Source of the DNA: an uncultured bacterium
GTDB lineage: Bacteria > Pseudomonadota > Alphaproteobacteria > Sphingomonadales > Sphingomonadaceae
Direction of reading: 5' to 3'
Assembly (NCBI GenBank): GCA_903884945.1
Contig: CAISGR010000294.1
Coordinates: forward strand, 1 to 34,147
Length of the DNA: 34,147 bases
Shown here: positions 33,100 to 34,147 of the stretch, piece after piece
How positions within the stretch are numbered: position 1 is the first letter of the stretch
Layout: each line of letters starts with the position of its first letter
Notes under the pieces: generated by a model
Seen by the model: only the letters and a program-made list of their open reading frames with translations
Databases searched by the model: none
Told to the model about the DNA's origin: nothing
Position numbers and translations under genes: made by a program

Positions 33100-34147
33100 C
33101 TATTTGCCGCCGCCATCTCCGCCCTCCGGAGGCGCGAACAGGGGCGAACTCATGCTCGGATTGAAATCGCGCCAGGCCATGCCGAGCGCATCAAGGGCGG
33201 TCGCGGCCAATTGGCTGCTGGTCGGGCATGGCCACAGGGTCGCGCTGGGCTTGGCAGTGGCCACGGCCGGACGCGGGCCCAGATAGGCTGCCCAGGTCTG
33301 GTCCGATCCGGGCTCCAGCTCTTCCGGCTTGTAATCGGGCGACGCGTCGAAACCGCTGCCGTGGTGACGCCAGGCCTCGTTGTCGAGATCGGCCCTGCCG
33401 CGGCCGTGATCTGTCGTGACGATCAGCGTCGTCCGGCCGGCCCAGCGCGGATTCGCCTGCGCGGCGCTCCAGAGATCGCGCAGATAGCCGTCGACCCGGT
33501 GGATCTGGTCGAGATAGTCCTCGTAGCGGCCGATATGGGCAAAATGATCGCTGTCGCCATAGACGACAAAGAGGATGGCCGGATCTTCCTCGTTTACGGA
33601 CCGTAGCGCCATGGCATGGGTTCGCGCGTCGCCATCGGCCGGTCCGGAAGCAGGCAGCGGTCGCGCGGGCGCGTTGACGGGAATGCCGCTGCGCCCGGTG
33701 CTCAGGATGTTGCGGAAATTGTCCCAGGTCGCATAGGCGCGCACCCGGCCGGCATAGCCGGGCTGCCGGTTCGCCCATTCCAGGAAACTGATGTCGGGAT
33801 TCGGCACCGCGTCATTGGTGTTCGCCCAACTGTCCGTCCTGCCGGTGAGCATCTCGTTATAGCCGGGATAGGAGAACCAATAGCGATTGCCCACGCGCAG
33901 GCAGGTATCATGATCCCGATCGCCGGTGAGCGCGCCGCCTTGGGCTGGCAGGCTGTGCAGAAAGGGCGTGAGCGCCTGAGCCGGCCGGTCATCCGCCAGA
34001 TACGCCCGGCGGATGCGCGCCGGATCGCGGTCGCGCCGAAGATCGCCGGCGATGCGCGGATCGGCCCCCCGGAACACCTCCTGCCAGCGCACGCCGTCAA
34101 TGACGACGAAAATCAGGCGCCGCTCGCTTTGGCCGCTGGCGGGCGCG
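33100..34147 (-). CDS. Alkaline phosphatase-superfamily protein (nucleotide pyrophosphatase/sulfatase-like), 5' end beyond window
   Basis: The frame runs past the right edge, reading ...RRLIFVVIDGVRWQEVF inward, so the start is missing; the internal GTG at 34092 is not the real start. VIDGVRWQ is the N-terminal metal-binding Asp motif of the alkaline phosphatase superfamily. Further metal ligands appear as TTDHGRG and WRHHGSGFD, and VVYGDSDHFAHIGRYEDYL is the family's central His/Asp region. About 349 residues are visible. A nucleophile Thr/Ser is expected within YPGYNEMLTGR. It is likely a phosphodiesterase or sulfatase-like hydrolase, possibly periplasmic. The substrate is not predictable. 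It is convergent with the peroxiredoxin gene. Confidence 0.85.
   Translation of the reverse strand, partial: APASGQSERRLIFVVIDGVRWQEVFRGADPRIAGDLRRDRDPARIRRAYLADDRPAQALTPFLHSLPAQGGALTGDRDHDTCLRVGNRYWFSYPGYNEMLTGRTDSWANTNDAVPNPDISFLEWANRQPGYAGRVRAYATWDNFRNILSTGRSGIPVNAPARPLPASGPADGDARTHAMALRSVNEEDPAILFVVYGDSDHFAHIGRYEDYLDQIHRVDGYLRDLWSAAQANPRWAGRTTLIVTTDHGRGRADLDNEAWRHHGSGFDASPDYKPEELEPGSDQTWAAYLGPRPAVATAKPSATLWPCPTSSQLAATALDALGMAWRDFNPSMSSPLFAPPEGGDGGGK

Overview
The window is GC-rich, densely coded DNA from an alphaproteobacterium. It most resembles a sphingomonad (Sphingomonas/Sphingopyxis group), judging by its MreB and LepA sequences, the IVVTGSK-type signatures, an ECF41 sigma operon and a molybdo-hydroxylase with a triheme cytochrome. 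This placement is inference; there is no rRNA gene. No tRNA, CRISPR array, insertion sequence or phage gene was seen. Most long antisense reading frames are high-GC shadows.

Layout. 1-3355: the 3' part of a molybdopterin-binding oxidoreductase subunit, translationally coupled to a membrane-anchored triheme cytochrome c. 3418-5244: an ECF41-type sigma operon (carboxymuconolactone-decarboxylase-like protein, sigma factor with SnoaL-like tail, small membrane protein) behind a textbook ECF41 promoter. 5310-6353: mreB on its own. 6693-10360: a second ECF sigma factor followed by a von Willebrand A lipoprotein and a one-helix TPR protein, the last two sharing a receptor-like IVVTGSK signature. 10670-11308: an unrecognised protein behind an AT-rich leader. 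11438-14390: a secreted DUF1444-like protein and a complete bacterial lipoxygenase, both on the minus strand, with a minus-strand terminator. 14562-18303: a membrane GGDEF diguanylate cyclase, a secreted alpha/beta hydrolase, and a two-gene operon of exported proteins with a near-consensus promoter. 18461-20311: a DUF885 metallopeptidase-like protein. 20312-21596: two long non-coding stretches flanking a small membrane protein. 21597-23483: an ABC exporter. 23749-27435: a LuxR-type regulator divergent from a compact YadA-like trimeric autotransporter and two linked inner-membrane proteins. 27517-29325: lepA. 29650-31101: a Cry-toxin-like protein fused to a jacalin-like lectin. 31473 to the end: a CsgG-like exported protein, a periplasmic PrxQ-type peroxiredoxin and a partial alkaline-phosphatase-superfamily enzyme.

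The most remarkable gene is at 29650-31101. It carries recognisable signatures of the pore-forming helical domain of Bacillus three-domain Cry toxins, followed by a beta-prism lectin domain, in what looks like a non-sporulating Gram-negative. With the lipoxygenase, the trimeric adhesin, the unknown 10670 protein and the exporter, the region encodes several products that could act on eukaryotic or neighbouring cells. That they work together is inference; they are separate transcription units.
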